Origin: Ziziphus jujuba
Lineage: Eukaryota; Streptophyta; Magnoliopsida; Rosales; Rhamnaceae
Direction: 5' to 3'
Assembly: GCF_031755915.1 (NCBI RefSeq)
Contig: NC_083379.1
Span: 39,440,001-39,504,000, forward strand
DNA length: 64,000 nt
The notes under the pieces are model-generated. The model had not been told where the DNA came from. It saw only the letters and a program-made list of their open reading frames with translations, and did not search any database. Below, piece by piece: positions 35,273 to 47,700 of the stretch. The translations under genes were made by a program, and so were the position numbers. The first letter of the stretch is position 1; each line of letters starts with the position of its first letter.

Positions 35273-35280
35273 AATATATA
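35273..35280 (-). promoter_or_regulatory. TATA box of the intact FAS1 gene
   Basis: On the minus strand TATATATTTC lies about 95 bp upstream of the ATG at 35180. The same element is at the same place in copies B, C, H and I. The tandem array begins just beyond it. Confidence 0.55.
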
Positions 35281-35284
35281 CAGA

Positions 35285-35565
35285 TGGAATCCCAATTTTT
35301 GAAACTTATAGTACAAGTAACATTATTATTGGTATTGGTATTAGAGCTCTAATGGACTCCAAATTTTGGAAATTTCCAATACAAGTAACATTATTATTGG
35401 TATTGGTATTAGAGTATTAATGGCCTCCAAAATTTGGAAAACTTATAATGCAAGTAACAATTATTATTGGTATTAGAGTTCTATTGGACTCCCCATTTTC
35501 GAAACTAAAGTAACATTATTCACTATTGGATTAATTAGAGTTCTATTGGACTCTCAATTTTTCAT
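35285..35565. repeat. 60-70 bp tandem array upstream of the intact FAS1 gene
   Basis: About four imperfect units built on CTCCAAATTTTGGAAATTTC, CAAGTAACATTATTATTGG and TATTAGAGTTCTATTGGACT, followed by an (AT)n run (35571-35592). It is the promoter-proximal array of the only intact gene, so its CArG-like cores are the ones that could matter in vivo. Confidence 0.72.
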
Positions 35566-35592
35566 TTTATTATATATATATATATATATATA

Positions 35593-36070
35593 TTTTGAGA
35601 AAAAATAAGGAGAAACTTAAAGGGACAATAGTGAATACTGGAAGATTAAATTCGATACTAGTTATGAATATGCACTAACAAAGATTAATTTCCTTTTCAA
35701 AAATGAAAAACATTAATTTGGCTGCATAAGCTAAATATAAAATAAAATTTGACCACTGAAAAAGAAAATTTAATATACAAAACACACTACATTTATTTAT
35801 ATTTCTTCATACTTTATTAACAATTTATTCGTGGAAAGTGCTAAGGTACTCACACCCATGAAGAACGGGTACCATCCACTTAAATGAATTTGAACCTGCT
35901 AATGGCTGAAACGGGTCAGGGGTATAAATGGAATTTTAGGATATTAGGGATACACATGGAATTTTTGACTTTTACAACTCCATAAGACTGGTAAACAGAC
36001 AAAACCACTCGGCCCACAGTCCACACTAGGTAAACCGACGTACAATCCTCAAACACCCGGATGGGCTTCA
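35593..36070. other. Non-coding spacer
   Basis: AT-rich sequence between the FAS1-F upstream region and the small peptide gene. No coding feature is recognised. Confidence 0.5.
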
Positions 36071-36219
36071 AAATAGCAGATTAACACAGTAGAAGGATCA
36101 CTTGCATCATTTTTGCATAAAATAGCAGATTAACACAGTAGAAGGATCACTTGCATCATTTTTGCATAACCTAGCAGATTAACACAGTTGAAGGATCACC
36201 TGCATCAGTTTTGGATAAC
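36071..36219. repeat. Three tandem copies of a 49-bp unit
   Basis: Unit TAGCAGATTAACACAGTAGA followed by AGGATCACTTGCATCATTTT, repeated at about 36074, 36123 and 36172. The first two are nearly identical and the third is diverged. The related region at 28129-28180 has a single unit. It lies in the 3-prime flank of the small peptide gene. Confidence 0.85.
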
Positions 36220-36249
36220 ATTAATTTGCAGCAGTACATTATTATTTAA

Positions 36250-36480
36250 CTAAAATGACAAATTCCAAGAGGGGAATAATACTTGGATACTACCTATATA
36301 CAATTGAATTTCTCTGCTACCCCTTTGAGCAGCTAATAATGATGGGACATACAGTATGTTTGAGAGGAGAGTTTTATTTTTACTACTAGTTATGGGAACT
36401 CCCTCAACCACGACCACCAACGCCATACACACCACCACCACCACCACCATCATCAAACTAAGCTTCATGTTCTTCTCCAT
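36250..36480 (-). CDS. Putative small secreted peptide, 76 codons
   Basis: A short frame with a strong N-terminal signal-like segment (MEKNMKLSLMMVVVVVVC, then a second Val run ending VEG), followed by a hydrophilic part, VPITSSKNKTLLSNILYVPS, with one NKT glycosylation site and no Cys. The Val runs come from a (GTG)n trinucleotide tract, which can mimic a signal peptide by chance. A decayed relative exists at 28215-28392, so the locus was duplicated with the FAS1 unit. In that copy the VPI..SSK.KT.LSNIL segment is the best kept part, which mildly supports coding. No known peptide family is recognised. Confidence 0.4.
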   Translation of the reverse strand: MEKNMKLSLMMVVVVVVCMALVVVVEGVPITSSKNKTLLSNILYVPSLLAAQRGSREIQLYIGSIQVLFPSWNLSF

Positions 36481-39380
36481 AATATGAAAGATTTTTCTCT
36501 TTTCTTACTTCTCTCTCAACTCAATAATAATGTTTTCCCAAAAGCCCTTTATACAGTAGCTCTTCATGAAAGCATTAATCAAAACTCGTAATATTCATCA
36601 ATGGATGTCTCAACTAAGCCGATTGCATTGATAATTTTTTTATTAGTATATGGTATATGTAGTTTCAATTAATGTTAATTTGGTCTCCAAATAATTTAAT
36701 AACAACATTAATATAAAAGAATACATGAATTAATTAACCACATGAAACTATAAATTATAATTAATATTTAACAAATCTACGTTTATATTTAAATTTTTTG
36801 TAACTGTCATCTGCTCATCACATGCATGAGTATGAAATTTGGAAACAACAAAAGAAGCTATGCATATCCAAACTTATCATCAAAAATTGAGTTAAATTAT
36901 TTGTTTAAATAAATACTTTTGTATTAATTTGGGACCATTTCTCTTATTAGTGTAATAATTCTTCAATATAAATGCGTATATAGATATTTGTATATTATTT
37001 TACTAACAACCTTTCATCAAGAACATTTTGTGTTTTTAGAACCTATGAACTCTTGTCTTTTTTTTTTCTTTTTTTTTTTTTTTGTTTGTATTATACATTA
37101 GTTATGTCCCAAAAATTTTTTTACTCATTTGATTATGGCACCAATGATGAATTGAGAAGTAAAATGTAGAAATGGGAGTTTAGGTGACATAACAAATCAA
37201 GTTCAACTTTCACTTGGAAACACCTAATTTTTGTTTAGAAAATCATGCAGATTTCGAAATTAAATTGTTTTCTATATTTTTGTAGATTTGTTTTTGTTTT
37301 TTTGATTAAAGTTCTAGATTTATTTAGAAATGGGTTCCTTTTTCCCCTTTTTTTTTTTTTTTTTTGTGGGAAGTACCAAGAAAGATTTTACAAACCTATG
37401 AAAGAGTATTGAATTGTTTAGAAAGGGGTTTCCTAATATATAATTAGATTATTACCTTCTTCTTTTTTTCTTTTTTTTTCTTTTTTTTTTTTTTTTTTTT
37501 TTTTTTACTCTTCAGAGTTTATAGATGCAATAATTGGGATTAAAAAGAGTATACGAAATATGAAATTTTCTTTGTGCTCTTTATTTTATGATGGAAAATT
37601 ATATTTTCTTGTTTATTGAATCTAATTCTGATCTATAATTTCTTTCCCACTTTGGATTATTGATATAATGTAAATAACAAATATAGAGTACACAAGAATC
37701 CCACATCGCAATCAAATGTTAATCTTTTTTTCAATTCGGAGGGGAAATTAATTAAAAAATTTTTTTTGGAGCAATACAAATATAATATAACACTGCTAAA
37801 AATCCTAATTTGGGTAAAATTTATATGGAACTTTTCTTTTGCTTTTAAGAAATATAAAATTGAATAATTACCCAAAAAAAATATATAATTGAATTGGTTT
37901 TCCCAATGTGATAAGGGGGTGATATATTTTTGGATGCTAGGAAAATCCCGGCGACGATATATATATAAAGGACATACTAAGTTAATCTCTTATGATGTAT
38001 AATCATATTTCTTTATGTAAGGACATGTGTGGGATTTTTGGTTGGATTCAACCTCTTTTGTGAAAGAGAAAGTGAATTTGTAATTTTTTTTTTTTTTTTT
38101 AAGATCATTTACAATCATCCCTTCAGTATCTCGAATTTAAAATCTTGTAAATATAGATATAAGAAATATATTAATTGAGTCAGCTTCAATAAGTGATTTT
38201 ATAATTTAACTGTTCACCCAGCGGACTTTCCAAGCCAGTGCTTCATTTACTTGTTAAGAAAAACAAAAAAACAAAAAAAAAGGCTAGTTCGTATTGCTAG
38301 TTCCAAATTAATATAAAATTTTCTGCATGGCTAATTATATTACTTATAATTTTCCTTAGGAATTGCTACAATATTGCTTATCTGTTTCGTTTTGGGTGCT
38401 GGGCTTCTCTCCTTGATCTTACATGTACATAGCTCATACTTATTTCAAATTAACTAAAAATTTTAGATTGTGGAGATATTCTTATTATTATATTCAAGTT
38501 AAACTTTACTTTTTCTTCTGATCCAAAAAGAATTCGTTATTAATTTCCTTACTAGTTCTCAAGTGTAATATTCACGGAAAATTATACAATTAAGTACAAA
38601 AACGTATATTCAAAAAAAAAAAAAAAAAAAAAGTAAAAACTATTTTCCAGATTTTCCCTTTACCATCAGTAATAACCCACGAATCCTGGATGAAGGCCAT
38701 AATATGAAATACCTCTTCCCTATTTTATCAAAAAAATAATAATAATAATAAATAATATTTTTCATGGTTTTTGCCAAATTTTGAGTGACCAATTAGTACA
38801 CTTTCCCATGTGACGATCAATACAGGAGGGAGGCCTGGGAGGGAGCGCAAGACGTTGCAGGAAGAAAGGTGCATTTCGTTGTCAATAATTTACTGATTAA
38901 AGCATAGGTCCATATCAGCATATGCGTCCAAATTTTGTTCTTTGTATAGATTTTGTTTGCTTAACTTCATGTTACTTATTATTACAACACCACCCCCCCT
39001 CCAAAAAAAAATAAAAAAAAGTCCCATATCACGTGTTTATTAAAATAAGAGTATGTTAATTTCCTAATAATAGAAACACAACACAAACACATCTAGAAGT
39101 ATCCTCGATGTAAATAGTAGTATTTTAGAAAACAAAATAAGAGTCTTTGCATAATACTAAAAGTTCAGGTCCATACGCATATATAAGAGAGCTGGGCAAC
39201 CCACATATAAACATCACATATTTCACGTTACACATAATTATATATAAGCATCATAAACATACGTATATATATACAGCTCGATCCCCAACTGTATATATAA
39301 AGGATGAGATATAGATATGGATCATCTCTTATTTCGAACTTTATATATATAGCTAATTAACAAAGTGAGCCACTCATATT
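36481..39380. other. AT-rich intergenic region with poly(T) tracts
   Basis: No gene recognised. The part up to about 36900 matches 28430-28780 (older duplication). Long T runs lie at about 37347-37365 and 37465-37507, with a further T run near 38085 and an A run near 38613. The region just left of 39380 would be the 3-prime flank of the proline-rich gene. Confidence 0.55.
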
Positions 39381-39764
39381 TTAGTTGGTAGATGGAGGTT
39401 TGTGGGGTGGCTTGTGAGGTGTTTTGTGACTATCTGCATCAGCCACTTCAGCTACATGTGGAGGTTTCCCTCCTTTTCCCTTTGGTGGTTTTCCATAGAG
39501 TCTTTGGCCTTCTGAGGATCGGTCCTCCACATGAACATATGGACTTGGTGGTTTGTATTTTGGAGGTGGCTTTGGCTTTGGAGATTTTCCATCCAATGGT
39601 TGTGCATCTGACTCTTCCTCCAAAGCAGGAGGTTTTTTGTGACTTGGTGGCTTTTTGGGAGACTTCTGATCCGGTTGAGGCTTAGTATCAGCAAAAGTGG
39701 AAGTAATAGCAGTGAGAACCACCATTACTCCAAGAAATAACACTAGCAAACGCTTTGGAGACAT
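39381..39764 (-). CDS. Proline-rich secreted cell-wall protein
   Basis: 127 codons. Residues 1-25 form a signal peptide (MSPKRLLVLFLGVMVVL ... STFA). The mature part is rich in Pro and Lys, with KPP-type repeats: SPKKPPSHKKPP, SPKPKPPPKYKPPSP, YGKPPKGKGGKPP and, at the C-terminus, HKPPHKPPSTN. Such Lys/Tyr-flanked proline repeats are typical of PRP/early-nodulin-like wall proteins, whose prolines may be hydroxylated and whose Tyr/Lys residues may take part in cross-linking. Acidic linkers (EEESDAQ, EVADADS) separate the repeats. No paralogue is present in the window. A TATA box lies about 100 bp upstream. The gene is intact. Confidence 0.85.
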   Translation of the reverse strand: MSPKRLLVLFLGVMVVLTAITSTFADTKPQPDQKSPKKPPSHKKPPALEEESDAQPLDGKSPKPKPPPKYKPPSPYVHVEDRSSEGQRLYGKPPKGKGGKPPHVAEVADADSHKTPHKPPHKPPSTN

Positions 39765-39860
39765 TTTTTCGAGGGCTACTATTTCTTTTTCTTTTTTTTT
39801 TTTTTTTTTTTTTTTTTTGGAGTTTTGTGATGTGGTGTGGAAACTAGAGCAAGTGAGAAG

Positions 39861-39870
39861 CCTATTTATA
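39861..39870 (-). promoter_or_regulatory. TATA box of the proline-rich protein gene
   Basis: TATAAATAGG on the minus strand, about 97 bp upstream of the ATG at 39764. The leader contains a long homopolymer (poly-T on the plus strand, about 39787-39818). Confidence 0.7.
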
Positions 39871-39889
39871 ATGGTGGGAGGCTCATAAA

Positions 39890-40999
39890 GAGTTAGACAC
39901 TTGTCATTGTGTAATTTTTTTCTTTTGGTTATAATGATTTAGGTAGGTTTTGGAAATATATCGATAGCTACGTCGACTTCACAGTAATAGGTCCCGATTT
40001 TTTCTTTGCTGGGGCCACTTTGATGTTATATTTTTAGAAAACCACTGATCAGAGTCGAAAAGTTGGACTTCTATTAAAGCCTTTGAAATTTATACAGCAG
40101 GAGGAGACAACATATGCAAAAGACAATTAATTACTAATGTTCCAGACTCATCAGTTTCTTTGATTAATTAGTTTATATTAATTCTCTATGCAGAGAGCCA
40201 TTTGCTGCTTTTGCATAGATAACAATTTGCTGCTTTTGTATAGATAAAATATAAAGTATTCACCGAAAATAGATAAAAGATAAAGTACCTGTTTGCCATT
40301 TTGAAATGATATTACAGGCTTTTAAAGTCTAAAACCAGTTGGTTAGAGTATTTGTTTTATGGAAAACCTTCATATTCCAGACGAGCTTCTAACAAAAATT
40401 AGCTTGTCAGGAAACAGCTGTCTAAAAAATTATAAAATGAAGCTGTGAAGTAGAAGTAAAAGTTATCTCAAGCACATAAAAGACTATAATTAAGAACTCA
40501 GTATAGTCTTTATTGGATAAATCAACATAATTGCATTTGTCCTCTAATGAAGAAAAAAAAATTAAAATCAAAGAAAAAAGATATGATAGAGTTTGTGGGA
40601 TCTATGTGATTGGATTAAAAATAAAGGTAGATATAAATTAAACCTTATATATTACATATAATTTGATTAGGCTGGTTGTGGTCAATTCTGATAAAGAATT
40701 ATTCGAAGTGTAGATCCAACATTTTCTTTGGCGGCATATCAATCCAGACGTTGATTACGAAAATGAGAAGAAAACAAAACAATCAAAAACCTGTTTTGCT
40801 GGGTATAGTAAGACACTCAAAGGAAAGTTGGGTCGACTAGGTATGAATGAAATTCAATGCTTGTCCAAGTAGAGGTTGCATGAATCTAGCTTAAGTTTTG
40901 GTTATAATTAAAATTTCAGTGGCAGTTTTCTTCATTTTCACTTTGAATCTATACTGACCTATATCGATTAATGCTAGTGGTCCACGAAGACATATATAT

Positions 41000-41041
<42 letters not shown>

Positions 41042-43104
41042 GTACACTAGGTGTGGCCACGTACGATAGCACATGGCTTAGTGTGAAATTTGGATATCTA
41101 ATAGTTCATGTTTTGTTTAGAATAATTCTAATTAAAATGATTTTATGATTGTTATGACACGATATATAGTTTGAAAAGTATCTATATACTAGTCATCTTT
41201 TCAATTTTATATTAATAGGAAAGAGGGAGTTTGTTTGAATAGAATAATCATATAAAGTATTCTATAAAAGGTGAGTTATTTATAGCAAACAGGATACTCT
41301 TTCACTAAAAAATAAAAGTTAATAAGTAGTGAAAACACAAAATACTTGCATCATAAATGAAGATATCTTAGCACCATTGATATTTTTCTAAGATAATTAC
41401 AAAATTTAATAGAAATAAGTAGTAGGTATTATCTAAATTATTTTCTATTACATCTTGCAATCTACAAAATATCAATACGGGTGCTATTGTAAGGTAATTG
41501 AAAACAAAATATTTTGGAATAATTTACAAAAAATTACAATTGTCTATCATCCCAATATAAATGAAAAGAATATATGTCCCAACATGGCAAATTAAGTATT
41601 CTTTGTTTGTCATTAGGCTAAGCAAACCTTCCTTTGTTGCCCTCATTGTACAGTAAGAGAGGACTCTACAGTTTCTATGATCTCTTCTCAACATCATTTG
41701 GTTGTGAAAAGTTTACATTGCTTGCCATTTTTGCCTCACTTCCAAGACCTCGTTATCATTGTTAACCTCATCAAATATTACTGATTATGATTTTCTTTTA
41801 TTTCCAAACATAATAAATTCTAAATTTTGTAGAATACATGTATTAATATATTAAACAAAAATCTATATAATTTTATAGTTTTAAAAAAGGAAATCTCCAT
41901 ATAATGAGTTACTTTTGTTAATTAGATATGACACAAAATTGAAAAGAGTGAAATAATTCCTTTCTAAAATGAGAAGCACTTATATATGTTGACCTGGTAT
42001 CATTTCTGCATTGTTAACATAATGGTTTTAAATATAAATGGTATAACATTTCAAATTTTAAATTCCAATATGAACCAACATTAAAGAACTTAAACGTATG
42101 AAAATATTAATGAATATTTTATCACTAACAATTATAATCTATTTTACTTTTTGGATTGAAGAAAAGAAAACCAACGAATATTAATTATTCTAAACTAACA
42201 AAAATAGTGAAGAGTTGTCAATAATATTAATATGAACCATACTAGCTATTTACATTCTGATAATCTATATCAACCAATTATAATGTACTAATATAACAAC
42301 TCAACAAAATTAAAAACATCTAAAATTTTTTAAAACTTGAAAAAACATATCTAGCAAAGAAACAAACATATATATAAGCTTACCACACTTGCCAACAAAC
42401 AAAAGTCATGCCAAATTTATGTTGTAGAAGCAACAAACACCTAAAAGAAATTGTTTACAAAGAAACATTATTAAAGAATGTAATTTTAAACAAAAAAGGG
42501 GGTAAAGGAAAAAAAAAAAAAAACTACATTTGCCACCTTTAAAAAAAAAAAAAAAAAAAAAAGAAAACAACTAATTCATAAAGTTCTAATATCCAACAAA
42601 AATATAGGTAAAAACAATACAGCAAAATCTAGACCATATAACAAATAAACTACAAAGTTAACAAGTCAATTTTTCAAAAACTCATGGTTTAAGTTTTTCT
42701 TTGTTACTAGTATTTTTCTTAAATCTTTGTTAGGGGCAGCTAAAACCTGTTTAGCCATCTAATTAATACCAAAAAGGAAAAAAAAAAAAAAAGTAGAGAA
42801 AATACAAGGGTAAAAAATGTAGAAAAGGTTGAAAAGTATAAAATGGTGATTTGATAGGTGAGAAGAGGACAAATTAAGAATGTAAGCAATTACACATTTC
42901 TACATGATCAAGTTATATATATCTTACATAAGGCTCCATTAATTTTCTATAGAAAATGAAGTGAGCAATTATGGAAACACAATTGCATACGGCACTGAAG
43001 AAATGTTTGTTTGCATGGGGAAATTCTGAAAGATGATTGAGTTTTGATGGAAAATTCGGCTGGTCAGCTTTTGGATTTCCAAGAGGCAAATATATATTCA
43101 AGCC
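39890..43104. other. AT-rich intergenic region
   Basis: No gene, RNA or mobile element is recognised. A long (AT)n microsatellite lies at about 41003-41038, and poly(A) runs near 42509, 42541 and 42779. The last 150 bp may be the 5-prime part of the LINE remnant. Confidence 0.5.
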
Positions 43105-43925
43105 CAGGATCAAATGGTAACGCCAAATGTTGATAAATGGCGGCTTCCAAAGCAGCGTGAGTTTAAGTTTAACGTGGATGGTGCGGTTTCCCTGTTGAGT
43201 GGCTCGGTTGGGATTGGTATAGTTGTTGGTGATGCTAAGGGTGAACTAGTGACTGTATTGTCTAAGCCATTGTTCGACGTAAATTTTGGGAAATTAAAAA
43301 TAAATTTTGAGGTCTCAAAACAGCATCTAGAAATATTTACATAATTTTTAAGAAGAGTTTTAAGAAATTAGAAGCATTTCTAATCAAAACCAATAGAATA
43401 ACTATTTTACAAAGCATTTTTGAAAAAGTAGAAGAAAAAGAAATTGAAGTAGAAACTATGCCAAACAGAACTTAAATCTTTTTATCATCTATGTACTCCA
43501 TTGGCCATAAAGCTTCATAATCAAAGGAAACATAATTGTTTTGCATTTATTGGGGTATTCTGGGCGGGAGTGGTGGGTGAAATTGTTAGCAATTCTGTTA
43601 CGGTTATCACTCTTATTCAAGATCCAACTTATTATTGGATCAAAATCGTTTTTGTTAGAAGATATTAAGAACTTATCTATGTCTTTAGGCTCTTTCAAGT
43701 TTAGTCTTTTTTCTCGTAGGAATGCGAATCAAGTAGCTCACAAACTTGCGCAATATGCATTTACTTTAGAAAATTTCCAGAATTATGAAGTTGGGATGGA
43801 GGAAGGTCTATATGGCTTACTTCCTGCCATCGTGGATCACACTAGACTTCTTTTTTTTTTTTCCTCCTTAATAAAAGTTTTCCCTTTTTTCCACCAAAAA
43901 AAAAAAAAAACAAAGAAAAAAAAAA
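43105..43925 (+). mobile_element. 3-prime end of a LINE with RNase H-like domain, degenerate
   Basis: The sequence encodes WRLPKQREFKFNVDGAVS and GSVGIGIVVGDAKGELV (43132-43260), the start of the RVT_3 type RNase H domain of plant L1-like elements. After about 220 bp of non-matching DNA, EIVSNSVTVI, then in another frame FSLFSRRNANQVAHKLAQYA (from about 43700), complete the domain. The element ends with T-rich sequence, an AATAAAA signal near 43869 and a poly(A) tail (about 43895-43923). The frameshift and interrupting segment make it inactive. A diverged nuclear RNase H-like gene fragment is an alternative, but the poly(A) tail favours a LINE. Confidence 0.72.
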
Positions 43926-44758
43926 TTCAATGCTAAGAACCATTTTTTCGCTCAGATTTCATAAAATATATGTATGTATGAATCCACCCATTCTTTCTTT
44001 CCTTTTTTTTTCTTTTTTTTTTTTTTTTTAAAGGATGAAAATGTGATTGGCCATATGATAGTATACATGGAATTTTGGAATTCTATAAATATCCATAAGA
44101 TTTTAAAAGCTAGGTATATTTTTTTTAGAGGAAAAAAAAAAAAGCTAGGTAATTTATGAGAATTTTATAAATGGTTCTCATAGTCACTATTACATATATA
44201 AGAAAAAGTCACCAGATTTATTTATCAGATTTTAAGTGCTAACTAAATTATAAGTCAGCCTAATGGGAGTTACTGCTTTGGACGGTTCATGAAACTTTAT
44301 TATTGTGTCAAACCATTTAAAACATGTTGTTGGACACTTTTTTATAACAATAAATTTTGAATGATAACTTATGACACATTGAACCATATATAACCCATGA
44401 TAACTTATGACAAATTGAATCATATACTCATACACGTAGAGAACTTATTAAATTGCTACAATATTGCTAATTGATGATGCCACAAGATTTTGTATTCAAA
44501 TATTTCATTGATTTTGTTGCAAAATCTAACTAATCAATCTTCACTCCTGAAATGAAAATTTAAAAAATTAAAAAATATTAAAGAGAAGACGACGTTTTAT
44601 AGTGGTTCGGCCATAATAAGCCTACATCCACTTTTCAATTCTCTCTCTGACCAATTCTTATTAAAACCTTTGTGACTGTACAACAAAAGGAGCTTACAAT
44701 CAACAAATTAAACTCCCAAAAACACCAATTACACCTTTAATTGAACTAATTTACTAAT
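43926..44758. other. FAS1 3-prime flank of copy G
   Basis: Matches the 3-prime flanks of C, F and H (for example GGTTCGGCCATAATAAGCCT near 44604 and CTCTCTCTGACCAATTCTTA near 44640). T and A runs lie near 44000. No coding sequence. Confidence 0.55.
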
Positions 44759-47700
44759 TTACCAAAGATATACAGCTTTAACATCAAGAACATGATCAAC
44801 CACCTCCTCTTGCTGCTTGCAGACGCTCATATCCAACATCTTTATCTTTGCAGCAGCAACGAAAGTAGAGACCCAAACCAACTGTCAGGACCTGTCCAGA
44901 ATTCCTTCCCTGGAATCCTAGACAAGCCCTAATCCCAGGGAAATACCACCGAACATTCCAACGGAAAATCCGGCAGCACCTCCCCTAAGGGTAGGACTAA
45001 CCAAAAAAATTACCTGCACTGAAAACACACTTCTAAAAACATCCCCTTATTCCTCCCACAATACTACAAATTGATTCCATAAATTTCAGCACTTCAAATA
45101 ACCACAGCAGCAACCCAGTGCATAAATAATAACTACACGTCCAATACAGTATGCAGAGCATTATACAGATAAATGTGGAATTTATAAAATGACAGATACG
45201 GAAACAATACAAGATGAAGAGGAAAAAGGGAATAAATACTTCTTGAACTTTCGGCAACGAACTGAGATGTCGGGCTCGCCCCGGACAATCAACGTCTCCA
45301 ACCTGGACCTAGGGGAACGGAATTTAAGAGTGTGAGATGCTAATCATCTCAGTGAGTGACCCTATCTACTATACAATATAATATCACGGTAATAACGTAG
45401 GTAAATAATAATTACTTGGAAATAATGATTTCTCTCAAAACCATTACAATTCTCTCGGTTGGAAAAGTTTCCCTTTTAAAACCTTTTCACAAAACCCTGG
45501 GACCAAATAATTTAATAAACAACAACTAAATAAATAAATAAATACCCCAAATATAAATAAACTGCAATAAATTATAATAAATAATTTTGTACTCTTTGGG
45601 GTTTGAAACATTATTTGAAAATTACACTTGACGATTACACTTGACTTGACGCACTACACCATATACTAGTGATGCCCTCCGATACCCAGCGTCCTGAGCA
45701 CCGACTGGCGGGGGGGTTAAAGAGAGAAACTTGCAAATGGCACTTCGGCGTCCCGACAGTACCACTGCTGAAACCATCATCCCGGCCAAGGAGGTGGGCG
45801 GCTGTGCGCAATAACAAACTTGCCTGCCCACGGTCCAATGGCAACTCACGGGTGAAATAATAATACTTGCGTGCTGAACCATATATACATATACCAGAAC
45901 ACCAATATTGTGTGAATGCTTCTAAAATAATTATTAAACCAACCGTACCGATTTCCAAAATTACCGTGGAAAATATACCAAATTTTCATACTTACCATCC
46001 CACATATTTTTATTTAACAAACCGGTACGAAAACATCGATAACAAATGAAACCATACCTTTTCTCGTAATACGAGATTCGACAATTGAAATACCGCCGGC
46101 ATAATTTATAAAATTAAACCACCAACTTAAACAAATATTTTCATAAAATATTTAACCCAATTATGCCCGAAATAATACTTAAAACCACGTACGACTATTA
46201 TCGAAATATATTTTGCTCATGCATAATAGATAAATTAAATCACAATAAAACCATAACTAAATTGTACCACATGAGCATAATTTAAATACCAATTAAACAT
46301 AATTAATTGCCCAAAAATGATATAAAATCCAGACACAATCAATTACTGAAAATACTTGCGCATGTGTAATAAATACCATTTAACCACCATAAAATAAGAA
46401 TCGGGAATTTCTTAATGACCCCAAAATTTCATTTAGCACCAATGGGTAAATATACATATAAAATAATATTTTTCCAGATTATATTTAAAATACGCCACAT
46501 GAGCACCAATTACAGATATCAATTTAACGCCACATAAATACAATTAATTACCCTAAAAACATTTTCAAAGGGGGGTCACTCACCTGGAGCACGCAATTAA
46601 ACCATGATCCACCATGGGATCAATTCCATTACTCACCGGTGCTCCTAGAACACAATTCACACACAGTCAAATAAATTAATATTTTATTCGGATAAATAAT
46701 ACTAGGTACCCGGGGGGTCAAACACAAACGTTATCCAAAATAGTCGAATAATATACCGAATCGAAGCTTGAGCGACGAGGATTACAAATCCGGTCTCCAT
46801 CGACCCCAATTCCACCGGAGGTGGCCGGAATTTGGCCGGAAAGCTTCGGCCGGATTTAAACTTGAGGGATCTTTCAAACGGTGGGGCTTTTGGGCAATCT
46901 AACCCCGGAAATGGACTCAGAGGGGTCGAAAATGGTGGAATAGAGGTATGGGTCGGGCTGGGTTGGTCGGAAATGGCGAGAATTGCCGGAAAAACGTAAT
47001 CGGCCGCCGCCGGCTTCACCGGCCTGATCTGGGCGCGTCCGGCGGCGACTGGCCGGGAAATTTGGAGGTTGAGGTCGCGGCGAGATGGGCTACACAGGTG
47101 GCTGGCGCGTGTGGCATTCCGGCGACTGAAATCCGGCCAACCGGTCGGTTAAACAGAGAGAGAGAGAGAGAGAGAAAAATAACTGCTGGTGTTTTGATGG
47201 CTCGGGGAAGAAGAAGGAAAAAAAAAGAAAAGAAAAGAAAAAGGAGGTGTTTTCCCGCGTGGAGAAAAATAAAAGAAAAAAAAAAAGAAAAAAGAAAAAG
47301 AAAAAGGAAAATAAAAATAAAAAGAAATAAATTCAAATTAATTAAATAATATTAATAATAATATCATTATTTAAAATAATAATAAAATAATATGATTTTT
47401 CACGTGGTTGATATGTGACTTCTCAACATGGTGACACATGGTCACCTTCATTAAGTCACATGTGGCACATCGTTACGCGTTTAAAAATAATATTAAAATA
47501 ATACAGTATTTGAAAAACTCTACAGGTCGATAACTTTCAAACCACATGTCCAAATCGGACGTGCCGCTAGTCTACGGACTCGTATCGACGAGCACTTCAC
47601 AACCATGCATGAGTCAAAGCTCAACCTTGCATGAATAAAAAGTCAACTCGGGCACCCCTTGGACAGTTTGGACCTCAACTTGTTTTGCTCATAACTTTCA

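Noticed and set aside
37440..37510. Long poly(T) tracts as possible reverse-strand LINE or SINE tails
   Set aside because: No adjoining LINE or SINE sequence and no target duplication is visible. Homopolymers are common across this AT-rich DNA.
46948..47349. Lys/Arg-rich 133-codon frame on plus and Phe/Leu-rich frame on minus
   Set aside because: Both translate purine/pyrimidine tracts inside the solo LTR.
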